DNA from: Cynocephalus volans
Taxonomy: Eukaryota > Chordata > Mammalia > Dermoptera > Cynocephalidae
Direction: 5' to 3'
Assembly: GCF_027409185.1 (NCBI RefSeq)
Contig: NC_084462.1
Span: 28,123,577-28,187,576, forward strand
Length of the DNA: 64,000 nucleotides
The position numbers and the translations under genes were made by a program. Below, in pieces: positions 46,011 to 56,795 of this stretch. Numbering within the stretch: the first letter of the stretch is position 1; the number at the start of each line of letters is the position of its first letter. A model generated the notes under the pieces. The model had not been told where the DNA came from, made no database searches, and worked only from the letters and a program-made list of their open reading frames with translations.

Positions 46011-46640
46011 ATTTGCCTAACTCTAAAACTGTACTGCTCAGTTGATAAGCCTCAAAAAGAAAAAAAGAGTTGATAAACCTCCCTGACCAGTGAAGAGCAG
46101 TCACTTTACTTAAGTGATTTAACCCTTATCAAACTCTTAGTCAAACTCTGGTGATAGGAACTAGTAATAGGAGATAGTGATAGGAACCAACTTAAACTTG
46201 CTTAAGAAAAACAAAGCAAAACTAAAATCAAATCCAATGGCTCACATAGTAGCCCCAGCTCAGCAACCCAGCAGGGAGGGTTTTCCTCCCTGCAAATGTG
46301 CATCAAGCCCAGGGAAGGCTACTAATTGGCCCTGCTTGGGTGATGTGCATGCCACTTGGGCCAATCACTGTCCCCAGAGGATAGGTACCATGGCTGTTCA
46401 AGCCTGATACTATATCCATGCCTACAGGAGGTAGATGGCTGGATGCAAGAGAAATAGCGATGCTGGGGAAATAAAAATCAATGGCTATCTATTACATTGC
46501 CTTAAAGCTGGATGGTATTTGCTTTTTGGGAAGCTTAGCTCTCTGCATTCTGCATCTCAGAATGACTGTATAGATGACTATAAATTCCATCTTTCTCACA
46601 TCAGTTTAAAGCCAGGTCTCACTTATCCTGAAGTACTGCT
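46010..46640. other. unassigned sequence
   Basis: No recognised gene or repeat. Confidence 0.4.
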
Positions 46641-46649
46641 ACCAGTTTT

Positions 46650-47080
46650 TATAAAAGTTCATTTATTCAGCAAATGCGTGTCACGTGGCCATTTTGCAGC
46701 ACTTCAGTAGGTGTATGGGATAAAGATGAATCCTGTGCAGTCCTTGGACTAGAGGCCCCATGGCACAGCGGGAGAGTCAGACACACCAACAGACCGTGTT
46801 GGTGGGATCAGTGCTGTGACAGGCTCCCCAGAGGAGGTAGCACTCACAATGAGCACAAAAGGAGAGGAAGCATTTACCTGGTGGGCCAGGGGCAGCAGTG
46901 AGGAGGCAGAGGGAGAAGGGCATTCTGGGCAGTGGAACATCATGTGCAAAGACTGTGGAGTGTTTGGGAACCACTAGGAGTCCAGCACTGTAGGAGGACG
47001 CAGGGTGGGGAGAGGCTGGAGATGGTGCTGGTCATGGGGGCAGGACCAGATGGTCACTGCTGGGACAAGTGCAGTGATAC
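46650..47080 (-). mobile_element. L2-like LINE fragment, inverted
   Basis: Antisense L2 features: GTTCATTTATTCAGCAAATG, AGGGAGAAGGGCATTCTGGGC, CATGTGCAAAGACTGTGGAG. Confidence 0.5.
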
Positions 47081-47688
47081 CTGTAGCCGCAGAGTCGCCA
47101 AGTTCCCCATCTTTTAAAACACAAACAGCCGTCATTCCAGCTCCTGTTCCATGGAGTCTCAGTTCAGTGTCTCCCCCACCAAATGCCCTGGAGGTCCCCC
47201 AGGGAGGGGATCATCTCAATGTAGCCCCTGTCACCTCCTGCCTGACTTGCTGCTTCAGATAATCTCAGTACTCTCCCCATTTCATGCCAACTTTCTGATC
47301 TTCATCCTCAGAATGTGAATTTTCCCCTTCTACCCAAGGCTTCAGCTATTAGAACAGAATTTCAGAACCAAAAAGAAAAACCGAAAGGGGGCACCGGGCT
47401 GCTCCTCCAGCCCAGCAGCTGAGCCCTGGTAGGTCCCCTCCCAGCACAGCCCCTCAGCCCTTGTGGGTCACCATTCCACGGAGCCCCCACCTCAACACTC
47501 TTTCATCCTTCCCTTCAGTCCTAGCTTTTTGCTAGCAAAAATATTTTAGAATAAGAAAAAAAGTTCAGAGATGATTCCAATGGGGCAGCTTTTACACTGG
47601 TTTGCCCAATTTTGTGTGTGCCACCTTCTGCAGTCACTCTTCTGCATGGCACTTTCTGGAAACCTTTGAGCCAGTCTAAAGTAGATCA
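47081..47688. other. unassigned sequence
   Basis: GC-moderate, no recognised gene or repeat; short frames have no recognisable domains. Confidence 0.4.
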
Positions 47689-47700
47689 AAAGCAAAATTT

Positions 47701-47816
47701 TTTATTTTTATTTATTTATTGATTTTTGGTGGCTGGCTGGTACAGGGATCCAAACCCTTGACCTTAGTGTTGTTATCAGTACCATACTCTAACAAATTGA
47801 GCTAACCGGTCAGCCC
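47701..47816 (-). mobile_element. tRNA-Ile-like SINE, inverted
   Basis: Tail (TTTA)n, ggtggctggctggtacagg.. gagctaaccggtcagccc. Duplication AAAGCAAAATTT (47,689-47,700 and 47,817-47,828). Confidence 0.92.
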
Positions 47817-47829
47817 AAAGCAAAATTTA

Positions 47830-48815
47830 TATGCAAATGCCTAGATACATACATAAACCATCCCACCTTAAAGTAATTATTGAATCCCTATTGGCAGGCA
47901 GAGGATGGTGATGCCTGCAGGGCTTTCTCCATCCAGTTCCACATTTGGCCTCAATCACTGCATTTGCGGTTGTAAGTATGAAATTACAGCGTATAAAGAG
48001 TGTAATTCCCTGGCCTGGGAAGTACGGTAGGGGCCCAAAAGTTTGCTGGACTTGAATCTAAATCTTATTTGATCAATCACAGTATTCTCTGAAAAAAGAA
48101 GTCAGGCACTTGATTTCGAAGCTGACTTTCCTGTTGTGTTCCTGCAGAACTGCCTCCGCCCCTTCCCCCAATCCCTTCCTTGCCCCTGCCAGCCCTCCTC
48201 TTCCCATGGATGTAAGTCTCCCTGACCCCTTCTCAAGCGAGTCACATTTCTGCCCATACTCCAGAGAAGGCGGGAACACTGCAGCCGGAAACATTCGCAC
48301 TGAGTTAGGTCACCATCGTCCAAGAAGCTCTCAAGAGCAATGATGAGGTTTATGGAGAAGGCCCTGGTTGGGAACAAATTCCAGTTCCCACCCTGGAGCC
48401 CTTGGGAAGCTGGTGATGGACAATTTCTCCTTTCCTCTGGCAGGGGTTCACATATTTGCATTTAGGGCCAGAGCTCCTCATTGAAGATCTGTTATACTCC
48501 CTCTTACTATTCCAGACCCCTGTCCTCCGATGGCCGTGGTTTGCCCAAATATCAAACCCTTTCCCCATGCCCATGGAGAGCCTGCAGGAAGCAGATGGAT
48601 TATCCCTGCCTGACAGGCAATGCCTGTTTGGCAGGTCAAAACGAAATGCATATGACCCCTGAGAAAGTGTTGAGGGACTGCAGTTGCCCTTAGGAAGGAG
48701 AATTGGGTGGCCTGGAACCGCACAATTCAAGTGTGGGGAGGACAAACTTTTTACAGTACACCCACGGATGACTTTTGAATCTTGCATATTGTGCATGTAA
48801 GCTTACTCTTAAAGA
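47830..48815. other. unassigned intergenic sequence
   Basis: Both strands carry overlapping frames up to 148 codons (48,350-48,796 minus), but none shows a family signature, splice structure or start context I would trust. Confidence 0.45.
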
Positions 48816-48819
48816 TAAA

Positions 48820-48820
48820 T

Positions 48821-48918
<98 letters not shown>

Positions 48919-48926
48919 GTGTATAT
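48820..48926. repeat. compound (TA)n(TG)n microsatellite
   Basis: Alternating TA and TG runs, over 100 bp in total; likely polymorphic. Confidence 0.97.
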
Positions 48927-48939
48927 TAGAATAGAATAT

Positions 48940-49136
48940 GTATGTTAGAGTGTTCGGGGAGTACAGAATACAGAATTTGGGGCGGGGCCCTGGGAAAGGC
49001 TTTCTTGGGGAAGTGACATTTGAGATTGGTCTCGAAATAAAAATTTGCCCAGAAGAAAAGGAGACAGGAGGGAGAATAGAGAGGGCTTGCTAGGAAAGGG
49101 AACAGCAGAGAAAAGGCACAGAAATTGGGAAGACAG
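48940..49136 (-). mobile_element. L2-like LINE fragment, inverted
   Basis: GGGAAAGGCTTTCTTGGGGAAGTGACATTTGAGA-type sequence matches the antisense L2 3' region. Interrupted at 49,137 by a MaLR LTR. Confidence 0.6.
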
Positions 49137-49553
49137 TGTATTAGTCTGTTTCCATTGCTTACAACAAAATACTTGGAACTGGGTAGTGTATAAAGAAAAT
49201 GAAATTTATTGCTTAGTTTCCGAGGCTGGGAAGTCCAAAGTCCATCTGGTGGTGGCAACAGTGACCCAGGGGTCTCACATTGCAAGATGGTGGATGCAGA
49301 GGAAGCAGAGACAGTCTCCTCTCTCTTCTTTTAAACCCCTCAGAACCACGCCCCTGACCATCATTTTTAATCCATTCACTACTGCACGGTCCTACAATCT
49401 AATCACCTCTTCAAGGCTCCACCTTTCAATTACCATAATAGGATTTCTCACCCTCTTAACAGTCACAGTGGGGCCAAGTTTCTAATACATGAAATTTGGG
49501 GAATGCAGTTCAACCTTTGATGAATTTTAGGGGAATGTAGTTCAATCCACTAC
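49137..49553 (-). mobile_element. ERVL-MaLR LTR, inverted
   Basis: TGTATTAGTCTGTTTCCATT.. ACTGGGTAGTGTATAAAGAA.. ATCCACTACA. Antisense THE1/MST/MLT1-type layout. Target duplication eroded. Confidence 0.8.
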
Positions 49554-49609
49554 AAGCAGGATGTGTTTGAGAAACTGTGGGAAGATGTGCAAGGCTGTAA
49601 ACAGAGGTA

Positions 49610-50085
49610 CACCAAGGAGCTTGGGGGTAGAGAGCCGGGGTGGCGGGTCCTGCTGGAGAAGGCGCTCTCCGGGGAGAGCAGGCAGGTCAGAAAAAGGCTG
49701 AGGACAGAATGGGAAGGTAGGAAGGGAAGAAAGCCAAGCTTAAAGAGCAACAAAGGCCATCTGGGGTCCTGCCACTCAGTACTCCTTCTTCTCAACCTCA
49801 CGCCCCACTCCAAAACTGATCAATAAGCGGGGCCTAATACAGAATCCCAAGGCTCTCCCTAGGGCCTGACCTCCAGGCCGGCTGACCCATTCATCAAGCA
49901 CTTGTGGATCCAGTGGAATCTAGGCTAACCCATATCTTTCCACCCTGACCTCCATCAGGGACCTCAGAGACCTAGACAGTGGCAGGGCTGGAATGCAGGT
50001 TGTCCACACCTTGGGATTAGTTTGTGACCTGAGCCTGCCAAGCCCACAGGGCAGTAGTGAGCTCCTCCTTCCTCTCTAAGGCTGC
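49610..50085 (-). repeat. homology block paired with 33,440-33,900
   Basis: Inverted partner of the block at 33,440, co-linear across the whole length. Probably two copies of an ancient dispersed repeat, not a hairpin with present function. Confidence 0.6.
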
Positions 50086-50285
50086 ACTGTCCAATATGGG
50101 AGCCACTAGCCACATGTGGCTACTTAAATTTAAATGAAAATTAATTAAAATTATATAAAATTTAAAAATCAGTTCCACAGTTGCATTAGCTACATTGCAA
50201 GCACACAGTGAGTACCTCCTCAGATGTTTCTGATTTTGCATACAAGATAACCTGAACATTTTCTCTTTACAAAATCCATGGAATG
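50086..50285. mobile_element. hAT-type DNA transposon remnant (MER5/Charlie-like)
   Basis: CTGTCCAATATGGGAGCCACTAGCCACATGTGGCTACT-type text is the terminal part of a well-known eutherian hAT-Charlie element. Confidence 0.5.
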
Positions 50286-51037
50286 GTCAATGAAACATAT
50301 TAAACACATATTTCAAATGCACAGTTGAGTTCCCAAGAAAGAAAAGGAAATCCCCAGATACCAGAAACAAGAGGGGACTGAGCCCCCCAGATAGCAGCTA
50401 ACAAGCTCCCACTGCTTCTGCCCTGGGGGGAAGATGGGGTGAGCAACAAGGGCTTGTGTTTTATAGCCCCTGGGGGGACAGGAGACAAGCCTGGGGCCCA
50501 CTTGAGGTATGGAGTTGGACCTGAGATCCCTGCCACAATCCTGAACCCTTCAATAGCCACACACTTGGTGAAAGGGTAAGTCTGAGAAAATGCACCCATC
50601 TACACAGGGAGGTGACAAACAAGCTGTGTGTTCCAGCCTGAGAATCCCAAACTCCCAATCTAGCATTACACAGTTTGGGATGTCAACTGACTGGACAGGA
50701 AGTGTCTAGGAACTCCCAAGCCAGCCACTGACACAAAAACTGAGCCCAGTCTGGGGTGTATGCCAAAGCAGGGAAAAGCTCTAATATCAGGCTCCGAAGA
50801 ACCAAGCCACAATGGATTCTGTTGGACGAAAAGAAAATTAAGAACCAGACATCCTGAGAGAAAGGAGCTCACAGTAAGAAATGTCAAAAATCTGTAGGGG
50901 AACAATGCACTAGAGTTGAAACTCAGAAGACACAGCAAACAGAAGGATGAGAGGCCCAAGAGCGCCACACTATGCAACAGCAACCTGAAAGAGAACACAG
51001 AGTAAGTCTGTTAAAAATGATTTTGTAAGAGTGGTTA
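50286..51037 (+). mobile_element. old L1/HAL1-like fragment
   Basis: L1 5'UTR-like purine-rich text, then at 51,001-51,037 an L1 3' UTR end (GTAAGAGTGGTTA) that continues after the LTR at 53,681. Confidence 0.5.
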
Positions 51038-53680
51038 TGTTGAGTGAGCAGGACCAAAGCCATGTTGGGACCTAAAACCACATGAGCTCTAAAAGGTTTT
51101 AATAGAACACAGTTTTTCTCTCAGCATGCATTTCTCTGAGTTCCCTCTTTTCCCATTATAAATTGATATTTTGAACCTTGGTTACAGGGAAAGATGACAT
51201 TATTTACATAAGTGTAAAGTTGCTTTCAAGGCAGCCTGGAGCTGCAGACTTGCACACACTATCCAGACCCTGGGAACTCAAGGAAGACATCAATAAAGCT
51301 CTGCTGATCCCACCCCTCCAGCAGGACCTGAGACAATAGCAAGGACAGGAGCAGAAACCAAATGGGGCCTTGGTGAGACCTTGCACTTGGCTCCTTGCAT
51401 AGAGCCCCCACAACTTATGTCCCCCTCCCTCCTGCTTTTCATCTCCCACATTCCACTCTGTCAGCCCCTCTTTAAAAACCCCTCGATAAGGGGTTTCTGT
51501 TCAAGATGGTGGAATAGACAGTCCCCAGTGTCACTCTCTCCCACAAATCAACAAATTTACAACTATTAAAAAGCAACAACAGCCAAGCTGGGGCTGCTAG
51601 AGCTCAGGGGAAGAGGAGGAGAGAACTACGTTGTGCATGAAGGCAGGAGAAGCCACGATGAGAAAGAGAAAGAACTGCTCCTACCAGTTTGAGCCCCGAC
51701 TGCTTCAAGGCTGGAGCTGGTGAGCACTCAGAGCAAGAGTTGGGAAAAGCCACAGCTGTGCCCTTCGAATAAAGTTGCTTGGAGGCAACAGGGGAGAAGA
51801 GAATTTTGGTGGCCCTCAGACCAGCAAGACCACTAACAGGGTTCCCGTGGACCCACATAGGAGCAAGGAGCCACAGACAACTGAAAAAAGGTGCTACTCA
51901 GAGGCTGGAGAGTCACCACAAGGGACCTGTGCATGGCCCATCCCATGGGAAGTATTTGGAGTGTGAGCGGTGGGGGAGACGGGCCCACTACGGGAACACT
52001 GGGGCACAGCAAGGACAGCTGATTTGCCCCCAATCAGCACAGGACCACTCAGAGGAGACTGGTCAGGCATATAGAACTGCAGGGGGTACAGTTTGCTGAA
52101 AAGTCTCAGGCCCAGACCAGAGTTTCTACACAACCCAATTGTGCCAGACCTCACAAGACCTGGAAGTACCTACAAAGTCAACCATTAAAACCTGAGCTGC
52201 ACAAAAAGCCTTCCCCAGGTAATCAGCAAAGCAGCAATTTAGTTCAACCACAGGGTTCAAATGCTGGTTCGCACAGGAAGTTCCCCCACTTGAGAAGTAA
52301 GCAAAAGACAACAAATTAGTTCCAATACAGAATTTTAGTAATGGAAACAGCAAATAATCCAAAACAGAACTTAAAGAAAAAACAAAATACCCACAGACCA
52401 GACACAAAGTTTGATATTAACTAGTAAAGGTCTAACATCACCAAAGAACACCTATAAAATCTAGAAGGAATGGAAGCCCCTGGAGCCCCCAAGCCAGGGA
52501 GCAGGGAGGGTCGGGAGCCTCAGCCATGTCTCCCAACACCCACAGCCAGCCCAGTGACAACCACTGAGCTGTCACAGGAAGCACCCCAGGCCCCCAAACT
52601 GGGATGGTGCGGGGTCTCGGGCCTAAGCCACACCCCTGTGACATCCACACCCAGCCCAGCAATGACCACCAAGCCGCTGCAGGAAACACCCCAGGCTCCC
52701 TAGCCAGGGCAGTGGGGGGCCAAGGGCTTTGGCCACAGCCCCCTGATACTCGCAACCAGCCCAGCAACAACCATGCCACCACTGGAAGCCCCCTCATCTC
52801 CCCTGCAGGAATGAGAGGGATACCATGGGCCTCAACCACACCCCCCTCCTTCCTCCTTCTCCCACCCTATTTCCTTTCCCCTTCCCTTCTCCCCCTCCCA
52901 CCCAACTGCTCTGCAACAACATCTTAGGATGTAAAAACAGATGGAGCCAGGGACCAGCCCCTCCTCCCACAACCAGGCAAGGAGCACACCAAAAACACCA
53001 CTTCCATGTGACCACAGCCACCGCAATAGCCATGGTTGCCACAAAAGTGGCTAGACACCACAACCACTGTGCAGTTGGTCCACCAGTCACTCTAATGCAT
53101 TGACACAAGGAGAGTCACCAGCAGAGACCAAAGAAAAGAAGAGGATGTCTCTCTCCACAAAGCCCATTCCAGAGTGACAGCAGAAGCATGTGCTCTACGA
53201 TAATACTGGGGGACCTGATCACACCTCTCAGCATTGGACAGATCATCTAGGCAACAAATCAACAGAGTAACCATTACTCTTTCAGAGGGAGAGAAGAAAT
53301 CTAGGGTTATCAGTGGTGGGAGGGGGGATGGGGAGAGATTGGACAAGGAGCATAAAGAGTAAGTATGACTTGTAACAATGTATATGCTAATAATACTGAT
53401 TTGATCAATATACATCAACGTTGAATCCCCAAAATACGTATAATCATGATTCAATAATAATAATTTTTTTAAAAAAAAACCCTCAGTAAACCTGAGTCTT
53501 GGAGATGGCTTTAGCCTGGCCATTCTCCTTCAGGTTTACCAGAGGGACGGGTGAGCCTCACAGCTCTCCTCAGGTCATTGGTATTCCTGAATAAAAGTTG
53601 ACTTCCATTTCACCAACATTTGACTTTTGTTTCTTTGTTTTTGAAAGGGAGCAGGCAGCTGGACCAGTGCCCTGTTAACA
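51038..53680 (+). mobile_element. solo ERV LTR type A with an inserted composite element
   Basis: LTR parts 51,038-51,484 and 53,485-53,680 give one full type A LTR, TGTTGAGTGAGCAGGACC.. to ..GCCCTGTTAACA, with CTGAATAAAAGTTGACTTCC. The flanking GTTA (51,034-51,037 and 53,681-53,684) is a perfect 4-bp duplication, establishing the family ends and its class I behaviour. Confidence 0.93.
51485..53470 (+). mobile_element. composite retrotransposon, copy 4 (longest form)
   Basis: About 1.99 kb. The order is: L1-like 5' end (ttctgttcaagatggtgg), L1-5'UTR-like module to ~52,470, three ~105-bp GC-rich units (landmark ccagcccag at 52,546, 52,651 and 52,756), CT-rich module, AACATCTTAGGATGT, then a further ~530 bp with an L1 ORF2 endonuclease scrap (53,205-53,285), an L1 3' end and poly(A). 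TTAAAAACCCCTC (51,472-51,484) recurs as AAAAACCCTC before 53,484. Best full reference copy in the window. Confidence 0.9.
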
Positions 53681-53880
53681 GTTACCCTTAGGGGAAAGAA
53701 GTAAGTGGGAGTGAGAATGAGGGAGGTTTCTGGAGGTCTGGGTAATGCTGTGTGTCCTGACTGAGGTGCTGTGTGCAGGGTTCCGTTTTTGAAAACTGAG
53801 TGAGGTGTAGGCCTATGATGTGTACACTTCTCAGGATGTATGTTGTAATTCAAGCAAGTGATTTAACAAATGACTAAAAT
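53681..53880 (+). mobile_element. L1 3' UTR end
   Basis: GTTACCCTTAGGGGAAAGAAG.. GGTCTGGGTAATGCTGTGTG.. AGGATGTATGTTGTAATTC. It completes the L1 interrupted by the LTR at 51,038. Confidence 0.65.
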
Positions 53881-54162
53881 TTAAAAATAAAAACAAATAA
53901 ATTTTAAAAATTAAAAAGACAAATAATTAAAAGAAAAACAGTAGGAATCAGAACTCTAAAGAACAAGACACTGTAGGTGAGAGGGAGAGGGAGGCAGGAA
54001 GACCCAAATTTGAACTCCTAAAAATGAAAAACGCACTCAGTGAAACAAATTTTTACAAAAGGAATGAGTTAGATAACAGGTTTAATGCACCTGAAATCAA
54101 AATTAGGTAACTGGGAGAGAAAGGCGAGGAACAGCACAGAAAGTTAAAAAGATGGAAAACAC

Positions 54163-54264
54163 TGGGCCGGCCGTGGCTCACTTGGGAGAGTGTGGTGCTG
54201 ACAACACCAAGTCAAGGGTTAAGATCCACTTACCGGTCATCTTAAAAAAAAAAAAAAAAAAAAA
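54163..54264 (+). mobile_element. tRNA-derived SINE, monomer
   Basis: gggccggccgtggctcactt.. ttaagatccacttaccggtc, ~20 A tail, in which the next SINE is inserted. Confidence 0.9.
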
Positions 54265-54273
54265 GTGTTCAGG

Positions 54274-54361
54274 GGCCTGGCCAGTTAGCTCAGTTGGTTA
54301 GACCAAGGTTAAGGGTTCAGATCTCCATAGCAGCCAGCCCCCCCAAAAAAAATAAATAAAT
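54274..54361 (+). mobile_element. tRNA-Ile-like SINE, anticodon arm deleted
   Basis: ggttagaccaaggttaaggg: the segment between the D arm and the B box is missing. Tail (AAAT)n. Flanks AAAGTGTTCAGG and AAAGGTGTTTAGG. Confidence 0.85.
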
Positions 54362-54649
54362 AAAGGTGTTTAGGACGCATAAGACAAAATAAAATCAGTG
54401 AAACTAAATATGTATTGTATTTCAAATACAAACATTTTATATTTAATATTTTATGTTAAAATGTATTTGAAATACAAAATGATTAGCAGAAAAAAGGATA
54501 AATAAAAGCACTCTTTAAAAAATAACATAAACAAAACTTTAAAAAGAAAATTTAATCATGAAAAATTAAAAATATAAATTAAATATAAAAATAAAAATAA
54601 ATATAAATATAAAATTAAAAATATAATGTATTTCTCTTTTAACTAGGAT

Positions 54650-54734
54650 TTTTTTTTTTTTTTTTTTTTTTTTGGCAGCTGGACCCTGGTGTTATCAGCA
54701 CCATGCTCTAACCAATTGAGCTAACTGGCCAGCC
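54650..54734 (-). mobile_element. tRNA-Ile-like SINE, inverted
   Basis: Tail of ~25 T; duplication TTTTAACTAGGAT (54,637-54,649) and TTTTAACCAGGAT (54,735-54,747). Confidence 0.9.
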
Positions 54735-54794
54735 TTTTAACCAGGATCATCTTAAAAAATAAAGTATATGAAGGGAGGGAAAAATAAAAATAGT

Positions 54795-54889
54795 GGGCTG
54801 GCTGGTTAGCTCAGTTGATTACAGCATGGTGTTACAACACCACATCAAGGATTCAGATCCCCATACTGGCCAGCCACCAAAAATAAAAT
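54795..54889 (+). mobile_element. tRNA-Ile-like SINE
   Basis: gggctggctggttagctcag.. atactggccagccaccAAAA. Sits at the left edge of the next L1. Confidence 0.88.
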
Positions 54890-55100
54890 TTAAAAAGCAC
54901 ATGAAACAAAAGATATCACAAGAAAACTACAGACCAATATCTCTTATGAATAGAGATGCAAAAATCCTCATCAAAATACTAGCAAATTAAATCCAGCAAT
55001 GATTTTTTAAAAGATTATATACCAAGACCAAGTGGAATTTATCTCGGGAACACAAGGTTAGTCAGTTAATGTAGTATAACTCATGAATAGAATAAAGGAC

Positions 55101-55470
55101 TGTAAAGCTAGGGCTTACAGACCCCTCAAGTCTGTTGCACAGATTGGGTTACAAACCCTCCACATGCAGGTCTGTGAGCTAGGTAATAGAAAAAAAAAAA
55201 AGGTTCTGGGAGCCGTAGCTATAGAAAAATGAATGGACTTTATTCAGATCCAGGAGCAACTGTCGTAGCGGCTTTTCTGAGAGTACTGAGAAGCACTGTG
55301 GATCAGAGCTGTTAGTCTTTTATACTTAAGTCCATAACCCTGGACACCTGGGTGCCCATACACAACTTACATTAAGTAGTAACAAGGAACACCTGAGGAT
55401 ATTTACATCAAATGCTGAGCAAGGTTCTGAACATCCCAGGGGCCCTGACCTTTTCCTATTTTTCCCAACA
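55101..55470 (-). mobile_element. solo LTR type E, inverted (short form)
   Basis: Plus strand TGTAAAGCTAGGGCTTACAG.. TATTTTTCCCAACA, 370 bp, with a perfect 5-bp duplication AGGAC (55,096-55,100 and 55,471-55,475). The polyadenylation signal is antisense at GACTTTATTCAGATCC. Confidence 0.92.
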
Positions 55471-55512
55471 AGGACAAAACCACATGATTACTTTAAAAAG
55501 TAGCTGCCCGAA

Positions 55513-55590
55513 GGGCTGGCCAATTAACTCAGTTGGTTAGAGCAATGGTGCTGATAACACCAAGATCCGGGGTTTGATCTATGTACTGAG
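55513..55590 (+). mobile_element. tRNA-Ile-like SINE
   Basis: gggctggccaattaactcag.. gtgctgataacaccaagatc; the 3' end runs into a CA-rich tract in place of poly(A). Confidence 0.83.
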
Positions 55591-55622
55591 CAGTAAACAC
55601 GCACACATGCGCGCACATGCAT

Positions 55623-55624
<2 letters not shown>

Positions 55625-55653
<29 letters not shown>
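55625..55653. repeat. (CA)n microsatellite
   Basis: About 14 CA units after a CACACATGCGCGCACATGC lead. Confidence 0.95.
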
Positions 55654-56185
55654 GCATTTTTCACAAAATTCATCACCCTTTCATGATAAATCACTCAACA
55701 AAGTAGAAATAGAAGAAAACCACCTCAACCTGATAAAGGGCTTCGATGAAAAACCCACAGCTAACATCATACTTAATGGTTGAAGACTGGATGCTTTCCT
55801 CCCAAGATCAGGAACAAGATAAGGCTGTCTGCTTTCACCACTTCTATCCAACAATGAAATTTTTCCCAAAGTAATTAGGCAATAAAATAAAAAAAAATAA
55901 ACCTAGGTTGGAAAGGAAGAAGTAAAACTATCTCTATTTGCAGATGACATGATCTTCTATACAGAAAACCCTAAGGAATCCACTTAAAAGCTATTAGAAC
56001 TAATAAATGAGTTCAGCAAGGTCACAGGATATAATATCAATATACCAAAATCAACTGTATTTCTATACAGTAGCCATAAGCAAACTGAAAAAGAAATTAA
56101 AATAATTCCATTGTACTATAGTCTCAAGAAGAAAAAAATACTTAGGAATAAATTTAACAAAATAAATGCAAGATTTATACACCCT

Positions 56186-56795
56186 TGTAAAGCTACACAA
56201 CTATGCCAGTTGTTGGGTTACAGCAATAGCTATACCAAATGTATGGCTAGGCAATTCATAACTAAAGCCAAAACATTCATTATTTTAGTTATACTAAGTT
56301 TCCATTTGTATTGTCAGGGCTAGGGCTCAGACCCTTCAAACTCATTGTACAGACTGGGTAACCAGACCCCTCACATACAGACTGGGTCATAGACTCCTCA
56401 TGCGCAGGTCCACGCTAGGTAATAGGGAAAGATCCCGGGAACCGGTGACATGAGCTCAGTCCTCAGCAGCAGTAGCAGCAGAAGCAGCAGCGACGGTGGC
56501 CTCTCAGGGCATCCTGGAGGCAAAGGCAGCAACATCTTGCAGCAACGACCTCCACCAGCAGCAGTGACCTCCCCGTGGCCCCCCCCAGGAGCATCCTGGG
56601 GGCGGGGGCCCCGTGGATCAGAGCCATTTGTCCTTTATACTTAAGTCCATAACCCAGAACACCTGGGTACGCATGTGCAATTACATTAGACAATAACCAA
56701 GGAATACCTGGGTGCACGTGCATATTTACATCAAATGCTCGGCAAGATTCTGAACATCTGAGGGGCCCTGACCATTTTCCTATATTTTCCCTACA
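56186..56795 (-). mobile_element. solo LTR type E, inverted (long form)
   Basis: Plus strand TGTAAAGCTACACAACTATG.. TTTTCCCTACA, 610 bp, with a perfect 5-bp duplication ACCCT (56,181-56,185 and 56,796-56,800). Related to 55,101-55,470 but with about 130 extra bp at the left and a CAG-rich, GC-rich segment (56,463-56,600) in the middle. Confidence 0.9.

Larger units (their letters stand above)
53930..54640 (+). mobile_element. L1/HAL1-like 5' fragment with SINEs
   Basis: L1-like ORF1-region text (AAATGAAAAACGCACTCAGTG.. GAGTTAGATAACAGGTTTAATG) and AT-rich sequence. Two SINEs lie at 54,163 and 54,274. Confidence 0.45.

Noticed and set aside
48350..48796. 148-codon minus-strand frame, with overlapping plus-strand frames
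   Set aside because: No domain, no start context, frames on both strands; most likely chance in GC-moderate DNA.
33440..50085. Functional inverted repeat or inversion breakpoint pair
   Set aside because: Flanks do not extend the match and both sides sit in old repeat-rich DNA; two copies of a dispersed repeat is simpler. Kept only as a homology finding.
51779..52099. 106-codon frame in the composite element
   Set aside because: Not preserved in the copies at 815 and 38,296, so it is not a conserved protein of the family.
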